Assembly: GCA_036873755.1 (NCBI GenBank)
Contig: JAVTVY010020462.1
Span: forward strand, 1 to 64,000
Reading direction: 5' to 3'
DNA from: Hanleya hanleyi
Taxonomy: Eukaryota > Mollusca > Polyplacophora > Lepidopleurida > Hanleyidae
Length of the DNA stretch: 64,000 nucleotides
Shown here: one piece after another, positions 1 to 10,087 of the stretch
How positions within the stretch are numbered: position 1 is the stretch's first letter
Layout: each line of letters starts with the position of its first letter
Notes under the pieces: generated by a model
The model's database searches: none
What the model saw: the letters and a program-made list of their open reading frames with translations, nothing else
Told to the model about the DNA's origin: nothing
Made by a program: the position numbers and the translations under genes

Positions 1-1
1 T

Positions 2-1670
2 ACCTATGTGTTTGACCAGCCATTCACGGTGACGGATGCGATTTCTCTGGAGCCACTCATCGACCAATTGACTACGTTGGATCCATTGGAATGGGCCCGA
101 TTGCAACGCCCCAATACCAAGTGGATAGTGGAAAGGTTGACCAACGTCACATTTTTCGTCACAAAAATGAGAAATCATCCTATCGGTGCGCCTGTACTAC
201 TACCCCCTTGGCTGCATCATCGAAAAGGCCTGTATGCATTAACGGGAGGGAAAAACGGACCCTACAAAGACCGGAAATGCCTGTTTCGATGTTTGGCCGT
301 GCATCTGGACGAGTGTGATCCCATCAGTTGTGACAGAGTGGCCAATGGTTATTGGGAACAGTACTTAGAGCAGCAAGACTTGGATGAGCGGCACTTCCGT
401 GGAGTTCCCTTTAAGTATTTGGATGTCGTGGAAACTCTGTTCAACATCAATATCTTTGTATACCGATTACGATGCGAGGAGGAGGATACATTTGTGGCTG
501 AATTGGTTCATCGTTCAACAGAACGGTACGCTTCTACCATCAAAGTCAATGTCTTCGACTCCAATGGCGTGAGTCATTTTTCACTGATCCACAATATGAG
601 CCAGTACGCCCAGTCTTACAGTTGTGCCCAATGCCATTGGGTGTTCAAACACTCGGGGCTTTTACATCGACACGAGAAGATTTGTGACAACAGTGTGAAG
701 CGAAAATTTCCGGGTGGTGTGTATCATAATACGCCTACTATTTTCGAGGAACTGGCCGATGAGGGTCTCATCATACCGGAGGCGGACCGTTATTTTCCCT
801 ACCGGGCGTGTTATGATTTTAAGGCCTTGTTGGAGCCCATGGACATGTTTTCAGCGAAAACGCAGTGGACGCAGCGCCATATTCCCCTGAGTGTCAGCAT
901 TTCCAGCAACGTACCTGGCTATGACGCTGCACCGGTCTGTTTCGTGTGTACCGGGGATTCCCATGAGTTGATCAGCCGCATGATGGGGTATTTAGAGGAA
1001 GTCAGTGCGGCCAGTACGGAATTGTTGGTGTCCAAGTTCCAGGCCGTACTGGACCAGCTGGACGATCGCATTCCTATACCGGGTGTAGCGTTTAGTGACG
1101 ATGAAGAGTCCGACATGGAGTTGGAGTCGCAGCCGGAGCCCATGCAGTCGCAGGATGTGCCTTTACCGAAACCGTATGCGGAGAAATTGAAAGTGCGCTT
1201 CCTACAATATCTAGGCCAGTTACCGGTGCTGGGTTTCAACTCGGGGCGATATGACTTGAACATGGTGAAGGAATTTCTCTACCCCTACTTGGCCCAGGCG
1301 AATACCATCAAGTCCGTCATCAAGAAGATCAATAATCATATGGCCCTCACTACCACATCACTTCATGTACGGATGTACGGAACTATTTAGCTCCTAATTA
1401 TAGCTATGATCAGTGGGTGAAGGCGTATGACTGTGCACAAACCAAAGGGAGGTTCCCTTACACGTATATATCCACGCTCGACCGTTTGCAGGAAACACAG
1501 TTACCACCCCGGGCTGCCTTCTTTGACGATTTGAAGCAAGTGGAATATCCGGAAGACGCGTACCGGGAACTACAGCAGGTATGGAACGATCAACATATGC
1601 AGACCTTGCGAGATTTCCTCATATGGTATAATAACTTAGATGTGGTTCCTTCCGGTATAATAACTTAGAT
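2..1670 (+). pseudogene. Polinton-type family B DNA polymerase, N-terminal and exonuclease part (5' end outside window, frameshifted)
   Basis: The reading frame is already open at base 2, so the first GTG at 8 is an internal valine and the gene starts left of the window. Domains in order: the tail of the conserved N-terminal domain (VFDQPF to NHPIG, to about base 187), a Cys/His segment (KCLFRCLAVH), a C2HC finger near bases 620-690 (CAQC...HRHEKIC), a candidate Exo I (YDFKALLEP) and Exo II (GFNSGRYDLN, about 1233-1262). The frame ends at TAG 1388. The homologous sequence resumes in another frame just upstream (VRNYLAPNYSYDQW, from about 1375), so a small indel lies near 1360-1375. The second piece runs to a stop at 1666-1668 and carries the Exo III-like WYNNLDV. 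These motifs are those of protein-primed PolB in Polintons/adintoviruses. Two breaks make this copy non-functional. The family call is confident; the exact clade is not. Confidence 0.9.
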
Positions 1671-1682
1671 GTGGTTCCTTTC
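1625..1682 (+). repeat. 29-bp tandem duplication that shifts the polymerase frame
   Basis: The segment starting GGTATAATAACTTAGATG at 1625 is repeated from 1654, a 29-bp step. Since 29 is not a multiple of three, the duplication moves the downstream polymerase core out of frame and creates the stop at 1666-1668. It falls on the Exo III region. It is nearly perfect, which suggests replication slippage and little time since. Confidence 0.93.
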
Positions 1683-3626
1683 CTGGAAGCGGCTGAGAAA
1701 ATGGTTCAACTCTTTCGTCGCGAGATGCACGTCGACATCTTCAAGGAGTGCTTGAGTTTACCGGGTGTGGCGCTTCGCCATCTTTTTCAACAGTGTCCTA
1801 CGTACTTCTCGCTGATACAGCAAAAAGATGCAGACATGCATGATTGTCTGAAGCGGAACATTGTCGGCGGACCGAGTCTTATTTTTCACCGTTATCACGA
1901 GAAGGACGTCACTACACTCCCCAGTGGAAAACCCTGTGCTAAGATCATCGGATTCGATGCGACTGCCTTGTACCTGTGGTCTCTGGCCCAACCTATGCCT
2001 AGTGGTCATTATACACGTTGGTTGGCGGAAGGTCGGCATTTTACACCGCAACGCACTCCCTACAAGCATCTGGCTGATCAGTGGTTGGATTGGGAAGCCT
2101 ATCGACGGGGCGTTACTATACGACACCAGACCAACGCCACAGAGAAGCGCATAGGAGATCGTCGACTTCCCGTCGATGGGTTTGCCGTGGTGGGTAGGAC
2201 ACCGACCGTATTTCAATTTTACGGTTGCTATTGGCACGGCCACGAATGCCATTTCAGCGCTGGCCGTTTCAACGAACGCCGTGGAAAAACACCGGCAGAA
2301 TTACGAGAAGAAGTGGTGGAGAACGGCGATTATGTGAAAGAGAGAGGATACCATCTAATTGAAATGGGGGAGTGTGAATTTCATACCATGTGCCAGGCCC
2401 TGCCCCATTTACGGCGTTTTCTACAAGAGCGCGAGTATCCGTTGAGTCGCCGGCCACTCCTGAGTTTGCCACAGATGTTCGACGCCATTCGTTCGGGGCA
2501 CCTCTACGGCTTTTTCGAATGTGATTTGCATGTTCCCCACACTCTCAAGCCTCTCTTCGCCCAGTGCCCGCCCATCTTTAAGAACACGCTGGTGGGTCGG
2601 GATGATATTGGAGACACCATGGGGGCCTATGCCAAGCAACACGAGTGTTTGCCTCGACCTCGACGTATGTTGATTGGCAGTATGTGGGCCGAGAAAATCT
2701 TGCTGGTCACTCCGCTACTTCAATGGTACATGAGCCACGGTTTGGAAATTACCAAAATATACCAAGTGATACAGTACGTACCCCACGCCTGTTTTGCGGA
2801 GAATGCCAACATCGTGACGTCGGCCCGTCGTCAAGGTGACCAAGACCCGAGTAAGACCATCATCGGTGAATCGTGGAAGTTGACGGGCAATGGATATTAT
2901 GGAAAAACGGTCACGAACCAGGATAAGCACGTGAACGTGAACATTTGTACTACTGCCCAAGCCCACAAAAAAGTGAATTCTCCTCTGTTTCGCTCCGTGC
3001 AGGTCATCGATGACGACACGTATGAAATCAGTTCAGCCAAGAAAACTAGCCGTTACAACCTACCCCTGCAGATTGGATGTATGGTATATCAGGTGGCCAA
3101 GCTGAGAATGCTGCAGTTTCTCTATGATTTCATGGGTGTGTATTTTAATCCATCAGACTGGCAACTGATGGAGATGGATACGGACTCGGCCTACATGGCC
3201 GTCTCTAATGCGGATTGGGAGTCCCTGGTGAAACCGGAGTTACGGGCCCAGTATGAAGCGGAACGGGACCAGTGGTTACCTCGACGTGACCATTACCAGT
3301 ACGATAAGCGTACGCCGGGCCTCTTCAAGTTGGAGTGGCGTGGGGATGCTATGATTGCTCTCTCCACCAAGACGTATTACTGTTACGGGGAAGACGAAAA
3401 TAAGTTTAGCTGCAAAGGGGTGAACCGGTGCGATCCCAACATCGACAAAGCCTTGTACTTGAACGTGCTGCAAAGCCAGGTCAGTGCGAGTGGCATTAAC
3501 CGAGGATTTCGGATGGTGGACCACCAGATGCGGACGTACATCCAGCAACGAGACGCCTTTACTTTCTTTTACCCGAAACGGAAAGTCCTGGCCGATGGTG
3601 TGAGCACTACTTACTTGGACTTGTGA
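1671..3626 (+). CDS. Protein-primed family B DNA polymerase, polymerase core (C-terminal part of broken gene)
   Basis: This 651-codon open frame is the palm, fingers and thumb of the polymerase whose exonuclease part lies just upstream in another frame. Motif A is GFDATALYLWSL (about 1950-1985), motif B is KLTGNGYYGKT (about 2878-2912) and motif C is MEMDTDSAY (about 3170-3196), which carries the catalytic aspartates. A lysine/glycine motif (FSCKGVN) follows near 3410. The enzyme would copy linear DNA from a terminal-protein primer in Polinton/adintovirus-type elements. All catalytic motifs seen here look intact, so decay is recent or limited to the two upstream breaks. The apparent ATG at 1671 is only where the frame opens after the 29-bp duplication and is not a biological start. 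The frame ends at TGA 3624-3626, followed by an AATAAA. Confidence 0.92.
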   Translation: MVPFLEAAEKMVQLFRREMHVDIFKECLSLPGVALRHLFQQCPTYFSLIQQKDADMHDCLKRNIVGGPSLIFHRYHEKDVTTLPSGKPCAKIIGFDATALYLWSLAQPMPSGHYTRWLAEGRHFTPQRTPYKHLADQWLDWEAYRRGVTIRHQTNATEKRIGDRRLPVDGFAVVGRTPTVFQFYGCYWHGHECHFSAGRFNERRGKTPAELREEVVENGDYVKERGYHLIEMGECEFHTMCQALPHLRRFLQEREYPLSRRPLLSLPQMFDAIRSGHLYGFFECDLHVPHTLKPLFAQCPPIFKNTLVGRDDIGDTMGAYAKQHECLPRPRRMLIGSMWAEKILLVTPLLQWYMSHGLEITKIYQVIQYVPHACFAENANIVTSARRQGDQDPSKTIIGESWKLTGNGYYGKTVTNQDKHVNVNICTTAQAHKKVNSPLFRSVQVIDDDTYEISSAKKTSRYNLPLQIGCMVYQVAKLRMLQFLYDFMGVYFNPSDWQLMEMDTDSAYMAVSNADWESLVKPELRAQYEAERDQWLPRRDHYQYDKRTPGLFKLEWRGDAMIALSTKTYYCYGEDENKFSCKGVNRCDPNIDKALYLNVLQSQVSASGINRGFRMVDHQMRTYIQQRDAFTFFYPKRKVLADGVSTTYLDL

Positions 3627-3899
3627 AAAAAATGTCGAACACACTATGACTGTTGATACACGAGTTAAATCCTGACAGATTTTTTTTGTACCTTATACAT
3701 ACCACTACTATTCTATTTGTACATCACCTGTATCCTATTTGTACATATTCTAACCATTCTTGTTGACTTAAATAAAAAAATAAGTCAAAAAACCATCATT
3801 TTTTGTGTTTTTTCATGAATTTTATTGAACATCAATGAACGTCAGAACAACAACGTCATAACAATAAAAAACAATAGTACTGCGCGCAGTGCATTGAAT
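3627..3899. terminator. Convergent 3' ends: polymerase (+) and protease (-) poly(A) signals
   Basis: An AATAAA on the plus strand lies at 3,771-3,776, about 145 bases after the polymerase stop. The minus-strand AATAAA (TTTATT at 3,821-3,826) lies about 75 bases beyond the protease stop. The AT-rich spacer has no other gene. The layout fits two convergent Pol II transcription units sharing a compact intergenic region. Confidence 0.6.
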
Positions 3900-4172
3900 T
3901 TAAGTTAACCAGAGAAATGGCGCATGCACATTAAAACGAGAGGCCGTCCAGTCATAGACGAGGACATCACGGTCTTCGGCTTGACAATAATCATCAAACA
4001 TCTGTACGATAGTTGGCATAGAATGTCCTCTACTCCGATGAGTGAGATAAAACACACAGTACTGTCCGCACACAAGTAGTGTATATAACGGATATAGACT
4101 CCCATTCTCCCCGGATGTAACTATGACGTCACAACTTCCGATGGTGGCGCCATCTGTACACTTTGGATGCAG
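3900..4172 (-). pseudogene. Adenovirus-type (Ulp1-like) cysteine protease, C-terminal fragment
   Basis: On the minus strand the frame ending at TAA 3,900-3,902 reads LVCGQYCVFYL, then SRGHSM, then a final stretch ending FLWLT. The CGxYCxFYL block followed by a short RG motif is the nucleophile-cysteine region of the maturation protease shared by adenoviruses, Polintons and virophages. The first Cys (near 4,070) or the one three residues later would be catalytic. The open stretch is only about 90 codons, because a stop lies just upstream where the 4.15-kb repeat array begins. The upstream half with the catalytic His and Asp is therefore missing. It converges on the polymerase, as expected for one element. 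It is easy to miss because a different, meaningless frame is open longer here. The family call is good; functional loss is near certain. Confidence 0.72.
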
Positions 4173-4380
4173 GGGAGGTCACGGGGAGGTTGGGGAGGTC
4201 AAGTGCAGTATAGTTCCGGCAGAATGACCAAAAGCTACCTCCAACACAGGAGAGTTCCAATTGTTGGAGGGAATGTATTCAGGATGTATTCCTCCGCGGT
4301 GATGCGGTCTGGCAGCGGTTTTGGCGGTGATTCGGTCTCGGGAAAAAGCTTCCGCGGAGAAAAAGTAGTCCCTAGATAAA

Positions 4381-5220
4381 ATGGTCCGATGGGGTCGAGT
4401 GAGGTATCAAAGTGAAGCATTCGTGAAGGGGCATCTGTGGGTTGAACTATCGGCATTCTGCGCATGCGCGGTGGCCCAAGGGTATGGAAATAGACGTTTT
4501 GGGATGTAGGGGAGCCACTAATGGTCCAATGGGGTCAAGTGAGGTATCAAAGTGAAGCTTATGTGAGGGGGCATCTGATGGGCTGGGTGTGGGGTTGAAC
4601 TATCGTCATTCTGCGCATGCGCGGTGACCCAAGGGTATGGAAATAGACGTTTTGGAGCTAGGGGAGCTACTAATGGTCCAATGGGGTCGAGTGAGGTATC
4701 AATGTGAAGCATTCGTGAAGGGGCATCTGATGGGCTGGGTGTGGGGTTGAACTATCGGCATTTTGCGCATGCGCGGTGGCCCAAGGGTATGAAAATAGAC
4801 GTTTTGGAGCTAGGGGAGCCACTCATGGGCCAATAGGGTCGAGTGAGGTATCCATGTGAAGCTTATGTGAAGGGGCATCTGATGGGCTGGGTGTGGGGTT
4901 GAAATAGCGTCATTCTGCGCATACGCGGTGGCCAAAGGGTATGAAAATAGCCGTTTTGGGATGTAGGGGAGCCCCTAATGGTCCAATGGAGTCGTATGAG
5001 GTATCCATGTGAAGCCTATGTGAGGGGGCATCTGACTGGACTAGTGGCTCGAGCGTTGTCACCATTCTGCGCATGCGCAGACAGGGAATTGTGGGAAAAG
5101 GGTATGGAAATAGACGTTTTGGGATGTAGGGGAGCCCCTAATGGTCCAATGGGGTCGAGTGAGGTATCAAAGTGAAGCCTATGTGAAGGGGCATCCAGTC
5201 ATGGGTGGGTGCATGTAAAA
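4381..5220. repeat. Tandem array, about 150-160-bp units with NRF1-like palindromes
   Basis: Five to six units each start ATGGTCCAATGGGGTCGAGT and run through GAGGTATC, GGGGCATCTG and TGCGCATGCGC to ATAGACGTTTTGG. The 12-bp palindromic core occurs at 4,459, about 4,612, about 4,765 and 5,068, and is mutated in the unit at about 4,916. The homologous start at 4,140-4,380 (CTTCCGCGG motifs) recurs at 12,590. No protein is supported here. Confidence 0.85.
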
Positions 5221-5800
5221 ATTTTCCTGAAAAAAAAAAATACGGAACACGGACTTTATCGAAAAATCTGGGAAAATGCCTATATGGGGTATGGGGGGTA
5301 TATAGGTCGCCGGGCTTAACGGGGCTTGCCTATCAATAGAGTTATCTCCCCCTAGTTCCAGGGTGGATGCATGTAAAAATTTTCCTGAAAAAATACGGAA
5401 CACGGACTTTATTCTAAATTACGTGAAAATGCCTATCCTAGGAAACCTACTTCTCGACATTTGCGGTATAGGTTGTGGGGTCTCGTTTTCTTAGTCTCGT
5501 CAAGACAAACATGATAGGAAGTGTCCCGGCACGAATCGGTGAAATTTTTGAAAAAGTACGATATAGTCCCATATAGTCCCATACTGGGGGTATAGGATCA
5601 ATGTTTGTCCCCCTGGGAAACCTACTTCTATACATTTGCGGTAGGGTTGTTTGGATTTGTTTTTCACGTCTCGTCATTTAGAACACGATAGGAAGTGTCC
5701 CGTAGCGAATCGGTGAAATTTTTGAAAAAAGTCACCGAGGTCTGGGTAGGCCCATAGGCCTATTCTGCATGGCTATGGGTGTATAGGGCCATACGGGGTG
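5210..5800. repeat. Second repeat type interrupting the array
   Basis: Two related units carry GGTGGGTGCATGTAAAAATT with ACGGAACACGGACTTTA (5,205 and 5,360). Two more carry TCGGTGAAATTTTTGAAAAA (5,535 and 5,709). The same units recur in larger number at 12,800-14,170 and, inverted, at 24,730-25,080. No open frame is supported. Confidence 0.75.
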
Positions 5801-5814
5801 AACATGTTGGAGTC

Positions 5815-7085
5815 TAGGTGAGTCCCTAATGGTCCAATGGGGTCGAGTGAGGTCTTATTTTGAAGCTCTCGTGGAGGAGCACTTGACTACACTAATGGTT
5901 CGTCCGTGTTCAATAGTCTGCGCATGCGCAGCCTGGCCCGTAGTATAGAAAGTAGGCATTTTGGGGGTATGTGGGTGTGTGTTTGGGTTAGAGATGGGCT
6001 ATTCACGGTTCGAATGGGTCGTGTGAGGTATCAATGTGAAGCTTGTGTGGGGTAGAGTCAGAATGGCGTGTTTTTAAATGCATGTCGCGTCAATATGCGC
6101 ATGCGCAGTCTGGCCGTAGTAGAGAAATCAGGCATTTTGGGGGTATGTGGGTGTGTGTTTGGGGTAGAGATGGACCGCTATGGGTCCGAATGGGTCGTGG
6201 AAGGTGTCAAAGTGAAGCTTGTGTGGGTTAGAGTCAGAATGGTGTGTTTTTAAGTGCAAGTCGCGTTAATCTGCGCATGCGCAGTTGGTTGTAGTAAGTA
6301 AAGTGGCCATTTTGGGGCAGTACATGAAGGTATTTGGGGTCGAGATGGGCTATTCACGGTTCGAATGCGTCCTGGAAGGTGTCATCTTGTAGCTCTCGGG
6401 GTGTAGACCCCGATTTGAGGGCTGTTCACGTCACCTGTGACGTCATCAGTACGAGTAGTAAGTAAAGTGGGTATTTTGGGGCAGTGAAAGGAAGGTATTT
6501 GGTGTAGAGATGGACCATCCTTGGTCCGAATGCGTCCTGGGAGGTGTTATTTTGTAGCTGTCGGGGTGTAGACCCCGATTTGGGGGCCATTCACAGCATC
6601 TGTGACGTCATTGGTGACGTCATCAGTACGAGTAGTAGCGAAAGTGTGCATTTTGGGGCAGTGAAGGAAGGTATTTGGGGTAGGGATGCTTCATCCTCAG
6701 TCCGAATGCGCCGTGTGGGGTGTCATCTTGTAGTTTTCGGCGTGCAGACCTCGATTTGAGGGCTGTCCACAGCATCTGTGACGTCATTGGTGACGTCATC
6801 AGTAGGAGTAGTAGCGAAAGTGAGCATTTTGGGGCAGTGAAGGATGGTATTTGGTGTAGAGATGGACCATCCTTGGTCCGAATGCGTCATGGGAGGTGTC
6901 ATGTTGTAGCTCTCGAGGTGTAGACCCCAATTTGGGGGATAGCCACAGCATCTGTGACGTCATTGGTGACGTCATCAGTACGAGTAGTAGCGAAAGTGGG
7001 CATTTTTTAGCAGTGAAGGATGTTACTTGGTGTAGACATGGACCATCCGCGGTGCGAATGCGTCGTGTGAGGTGTCATCTTGTAG
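5815..7085. repeat. Continuation of tandem array; NRF1-like cores replaced by paired CRE motifs
   Basis: Units of about 170 bp recur with GGTCCGAATGCGTC and GGTGTCATCTTGTAGCTCTCG. Early units (5,919 and 6,272) keep TGCGCATGCGCA. Later units carry two TGACGTCA octamers 12 bp apart (6,603/6,615, 6,779/6,791 and 6,955/6,967). The array therefore changes its likely transcription-factor content along its length. Whether it acts as an enhancer is inference. Confidence 0.82.
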
Positions 7086-7760
7086 CAACGCCCACCAACG
7101 CCATTCTAATGCTTCAACGCCCTGGTGAAATAGCTCAGAAGCTCTGATATTCCATGGAATTGTCACTAATTCTTCGAAATGCAGTGACGCCCGTCAACGC
7201 CCGTCGTTACACCTTAACACTCTAACATAACGCCATGATATTGACCGGAGAGAGAACAACAACAGCAACAACAACAACAAGGATGACACATGAGAGAACA
7301 ACAACAACAAGAAGTTTTTTCATATAGTTTATTCTCCCCAATGTTACATCATACCCACGCTGGGGGAGCCGCGTTGGGTATATTTACAATTCAAGAAGAT
7401 TCTTGTCCAATCAGAGGCCACCATTTGTATCTGTCATATTCGTTCCTGTCCGTTAGATGTATTCTCGGCTACTCTTGTCCAATCAGAAGTCGCCATTTCA
7501 GAAAGTTCCATCTTCGGCCATGTTCGCTCTGAACCGTTTGTTCTAATCGTGATCGGGCAGGCCAGGATACCGTTGAGGAAACATATCCTCAGATAGTTAT
7601 ACCGAATCTGTGCTGTATTATACCACATGAATAACAACAAGTTCAGCAATGTTCATACAGTTTATTATCCCCAATGTTACATCATACCCAGGCTGGGGGA
7701 GCCGCCCTGGGTATGTTTAGTATGTTCACAGCAAAACAAATTGAAATATCAAACACCATG
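7086..7760. other. Spacer with duplicated 3'-flank segment of the zinc-finger module
   Basis: No gene is seen. A block containing CCCCAATGTTACATCATACC occurs twice (about 7,336 and 7,669). It is the same block that follows the zinc-finger gene copies at about 15,260 and, inverted, 23,150. One remnant of the 21-bp minisatellite is present near 7,590-7,625. A small AAC-rich simple repeat lies at about 7,255-7,310. Confidence 0.6.
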
Positions 7761-7761
7761 T

Positions 7762-7767
7762 TTTATT
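7762..7767 (-). terminator. Poly(A) signal of copy A
   Basis: AATAAA on the minus strand, about 120 nt after the conserved stop. The same signal in the same context follows copies C and F. Confidence 0.65.
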
Positions 7768-7886
7768 ATTTAACGCACCGTCACATTAGGTACAAGTGTT
7801 TACTGAGCTCAAGTCAACGATCAGCATGTAGACATATAGAGTATGTACGGCATGTTATGGTATTCATCAGTGCACGGGTGACGCGT

Positions 7887-8810
7887 TCAACCGATGGGTT
7901 GGTCGATCAGCTTGGTCACGGAAAACGTAACATTGGTGACCCTCTCCACTGTCCACTTGGTGTTGGGGCGTTGTTGTTGAGCCCATTTCAAGGGATCCAC
8001 GGTGTCCAGTTTCTCCAGCATCGTCTCTCGTGACGCCCTATCCGTGATGGTAAACGGTTGGTCAAATACCCGGATGTTACTGCTCGGGTAAAAGTATCGG
8101 ACTTGGTCTGTCTCCTTATGCCGCAGCACATAACCAAACGCCAGATTTAATTTGAAGGACGTAGCTTGGTCATTGAAGACGGCTTCCATGTAGCTGCGTA
8201 GACTGGCGAGGTCGGTCAGTCAGAAATTGTAGATGTCTTGAATAGGGCGATGACGGTAGAAACAGTGCCGGATCATGGGCCAATGGCGCCGATAAATGTC
8301 ACTCACTGGATGGGCGTCCTGTAAGAGACCGCTAGGAACATTTATGGACTCGTCCAGAAAACGTTCGATGTCGTCAGGCGTATGACTCGAAACCGTAACG
8401 CTGGGGTCCGGCTGGATATCCAGGCCCTCCTGGACCGTGGGTATAGGCAGGCTCTTCGTCATCGCATCACCAGTGGCGTTCGTCTCTCCGGGTTCATCTT
8501 CACTGGGTCTGACCTTCCGCGGCCCCTCTTTAGTGGAAAGTTGTCGCCCAAACCGTAGAGACAGGGCATGCATCAAACGTTGGTGCTGTCTAAACCGACT
8601 GGGTCGTTTGAAGAGTCGACCACAATCATTACATAGTACCGTCGCACCCGCGTGGAGTACCCTCTCATGACGCAGTAATTTATCCTCCCGATTGAATGAC
8701 CGTGCGCAGATTATACAAGTATACCGTGCATCGTTGTGGATGGAGGCCTCGTGGCGTCGTAAATTATCTGGACGAGTAAACATCTTCTGCCAAGTTGTGC
8801 AAGTGAACAT
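7887..8810 (-). pseudogene. Zinc-finger/PolB N-terminal-domain gene, copy A (one nonsense codon)
   Basis: The ATG is at 8,810, about 47 nt downstream of a TATA box. Three C2H2 fingers come first (about residues 4-25, 32-53 and 60-81), but the second Cys of finger 1 is Trp (CTTW). An acidic linker follows, then the domain starting HPVSDIYRRHW that continues to VFDQPF, QQRPNTKW and TNVTF. This domain is homologous to the N-terminus of the polymerase at 1-187. The frame is broken by one TGA at 8,220-8,222 where sister copies have CGA (FRLTD), a CpG-to-TpG change. After it the same frame is open to a normal end (PIG then TGA). Total length is 307 codons if the stop is ignored. A role in DNA binding or element replication is inferred. 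Confidence 0.85.
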
Positions 8811-8856
8811 CTTGGTGGTTGACAGAGTGTCTGATGAAACGGCCAGGCCGCTTCCC

Positions 8857-8863
8857 TTTTATA
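8857..8863 (-). promoter_or_regulatory. TATA box of copy A
   Basis: TATAAAA on the minus strand, within the block GCTATAAAAGGGAAGCGG conserved upstream of copies A, C, D and F. It lies about 47 nt upstream of the ATG, giving a short leader. Confidence 0.75.
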
Positions 8864-9029
8864 GCACGCTAGCTGGTGATCTATTTTTAGCACATTCAGT
8901 TCAACTATCCCCAAGTCGAGGGCGGAGCCGTGACATCTTCGGTAACCTCCGTGTCTCTTCGGTCACCTCCGTAACGTCAACGATCAACATGTAGACATAT
9001 AGAGTATGTACGGCATGTTATGGTATTCA

Positions 9030-9380
9030 TCAGTGCATGAGTGACGCATTCAGCCGATGGGGGTGGTCGGTCAGCTTGGTAACGAAAAACGTAACATTGG
9101 TCACACTCTCCACTGTCCACTTGGTGTTGGGGCGTTGTTGCTGGGCCCATTCCAAGGGATCCACGGTGTCCAGTTTCTCCAGCATCGTCTCTAGCGACGC
9201 CCGGTTAATGATGGTAAACGGTTGGTCAAATACCCGGATGTTACTGCTCGGGTAAAAATATCGGGCTTGGTCTGTGTCCTTATGCTGCAGCACATAACCA
9301 AACGCCAGATTTAATTTGAAGGACGTAGCTTGGTCTTTGATATATGTTGGCATTGTGGGAAGTTGATGCTGGGTCGACAT
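9030..9380 (-). CDS. Copy B: PolB N-terminal domain fused in frame to a new 16-residue start
   Basis: The 116-codon frame starts MSTQHQLPTMPTYIKD and then joins the conserved domain at QATSFKLNLAF, running through VFDQPF to TNVTFFVTKL. It has no zinc fingers. The junction lies at about 9,333, the edge of a long inverted repeat. The other arm of that repeat (11,540-11,586, +) encodes nearly the same start peptide from its own ATG. The new 5' end therefore came from the repeat, and copy B is a truncated gene captured by it. The C-terminus is frameshifted by one G, replacing PIG-stop with a short tail. No poly(A) signal is seen before copy A. Whether it is expressed is unknown. Confidence 0.6.
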   Translation of the reverse strand: MSTQHQLPTMPTYIKDQATSFKLNLAFGYVLQHKDTDQARYFYPSSNIRVFDQPFTIINRASLETMLEKLDTVDPLEWAQQQRPNTKWTVESVTNVTFFVTKLTDHPHRLNASLMH

Positions 9381-9770
9381 CGGGCCTCACAGACTAGCCT
9401 TTTGTGTTAGATGCCGTCATTTTCATCTGACGACGATACAGCTCACCAATACCCAGCGTACGAGTTGTCATAGCGACACAGCTCACCAATCACCAATAGA
9501 CGAGTTGTCAGAGCATGTCCATCATAGCTCTCTAGATGTGTATCATCTAATACCGCTTATACCGGTGCTAGGGGCCGTGTGGTCATGTCATGCAAGTTGC
9601 CACATGAACAGGTACAATAAAAGCGTATCTGAGATACAACACTTATCACGAATCGTTAGATTCTTGGTATGTGCTTTATAATAGGTTAACCGGAAGACTA
9701 TACTGTGAAGTCATGTGGCTCTGCCAGTATGTCGGCACCTCTTCCCACTTCCCTTATATGTGTTTTAATT
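9333..9770 (-). repeat. Left arm of about 430-bp inverted repeat
   Basis: From GTCTTTGATATATGTTGG through ATTGGTGAGCTG repeats, GGTGCTAGGGGCC and AATAAAAGCG to CTTCCCTTATATGTG. It matches 11,168-11,588 in reverse complement with scattered differences. It also forms a tight palindrome with 9,778-9,958 across an 18-bp spacer. Confidence 0.85.
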
Positions 9771-9774
9771 TGAA

Positions 9775-9960
9775 TTACAACACATATAAGGGAAGTGGGA
9801 AGAGGTGCCGCCATACTGACAGAGCCACATGACTTCACAGTATAGTCTTCCGGTTAACTTATTCCAAAGCACATACCAAGAATCTAACGATTCGTGATAT
9901 GTGTTGTATCTCAGATACGCTTTTATTGTAACTGTTCACGTGGCAACTTGGATGAAGACA
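9775..9960 (+). repeat. Extra partial copy of the inverted-repeat arm
   Basis: CACATATAAGGGAAGTGGGA through CAGTATAGTCTTC to GCAACTTGGATGA repeats the inner 180 bp of the arms. With 9,585-9,758 it makes a long hairpin centred near 9,768. Another partial copy lies at 11,664-11,745 and a 40-bp fragment at 38,282-38,320. Confidence 0.8.
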
Positions 9961-10087
9961 CTACAAGGCCCCAGGACGGGTATATTGTATTCTACCTGAA
10001 GCAAGCCACCACCGACCACCTCCAACTGTATCTGTAGTGAGATCAGGGTGTTCAGTACGTATCCTGTAGAACATAAAGTGGGAAGGG

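Noticed and set aside
3905..4105. 66-codon ORF in the longest minus frame at the protease
   Set aside because: The neighbouring frame carries the CGQYCVFYL protease motif, so the longer frame is a shadow.
6005..6370. GGTTCGAAT motifs resembling tRNA B boxes
   Set aside because: They belong to the tandem array units; no A box or cloverleaf could be found at the right distance.
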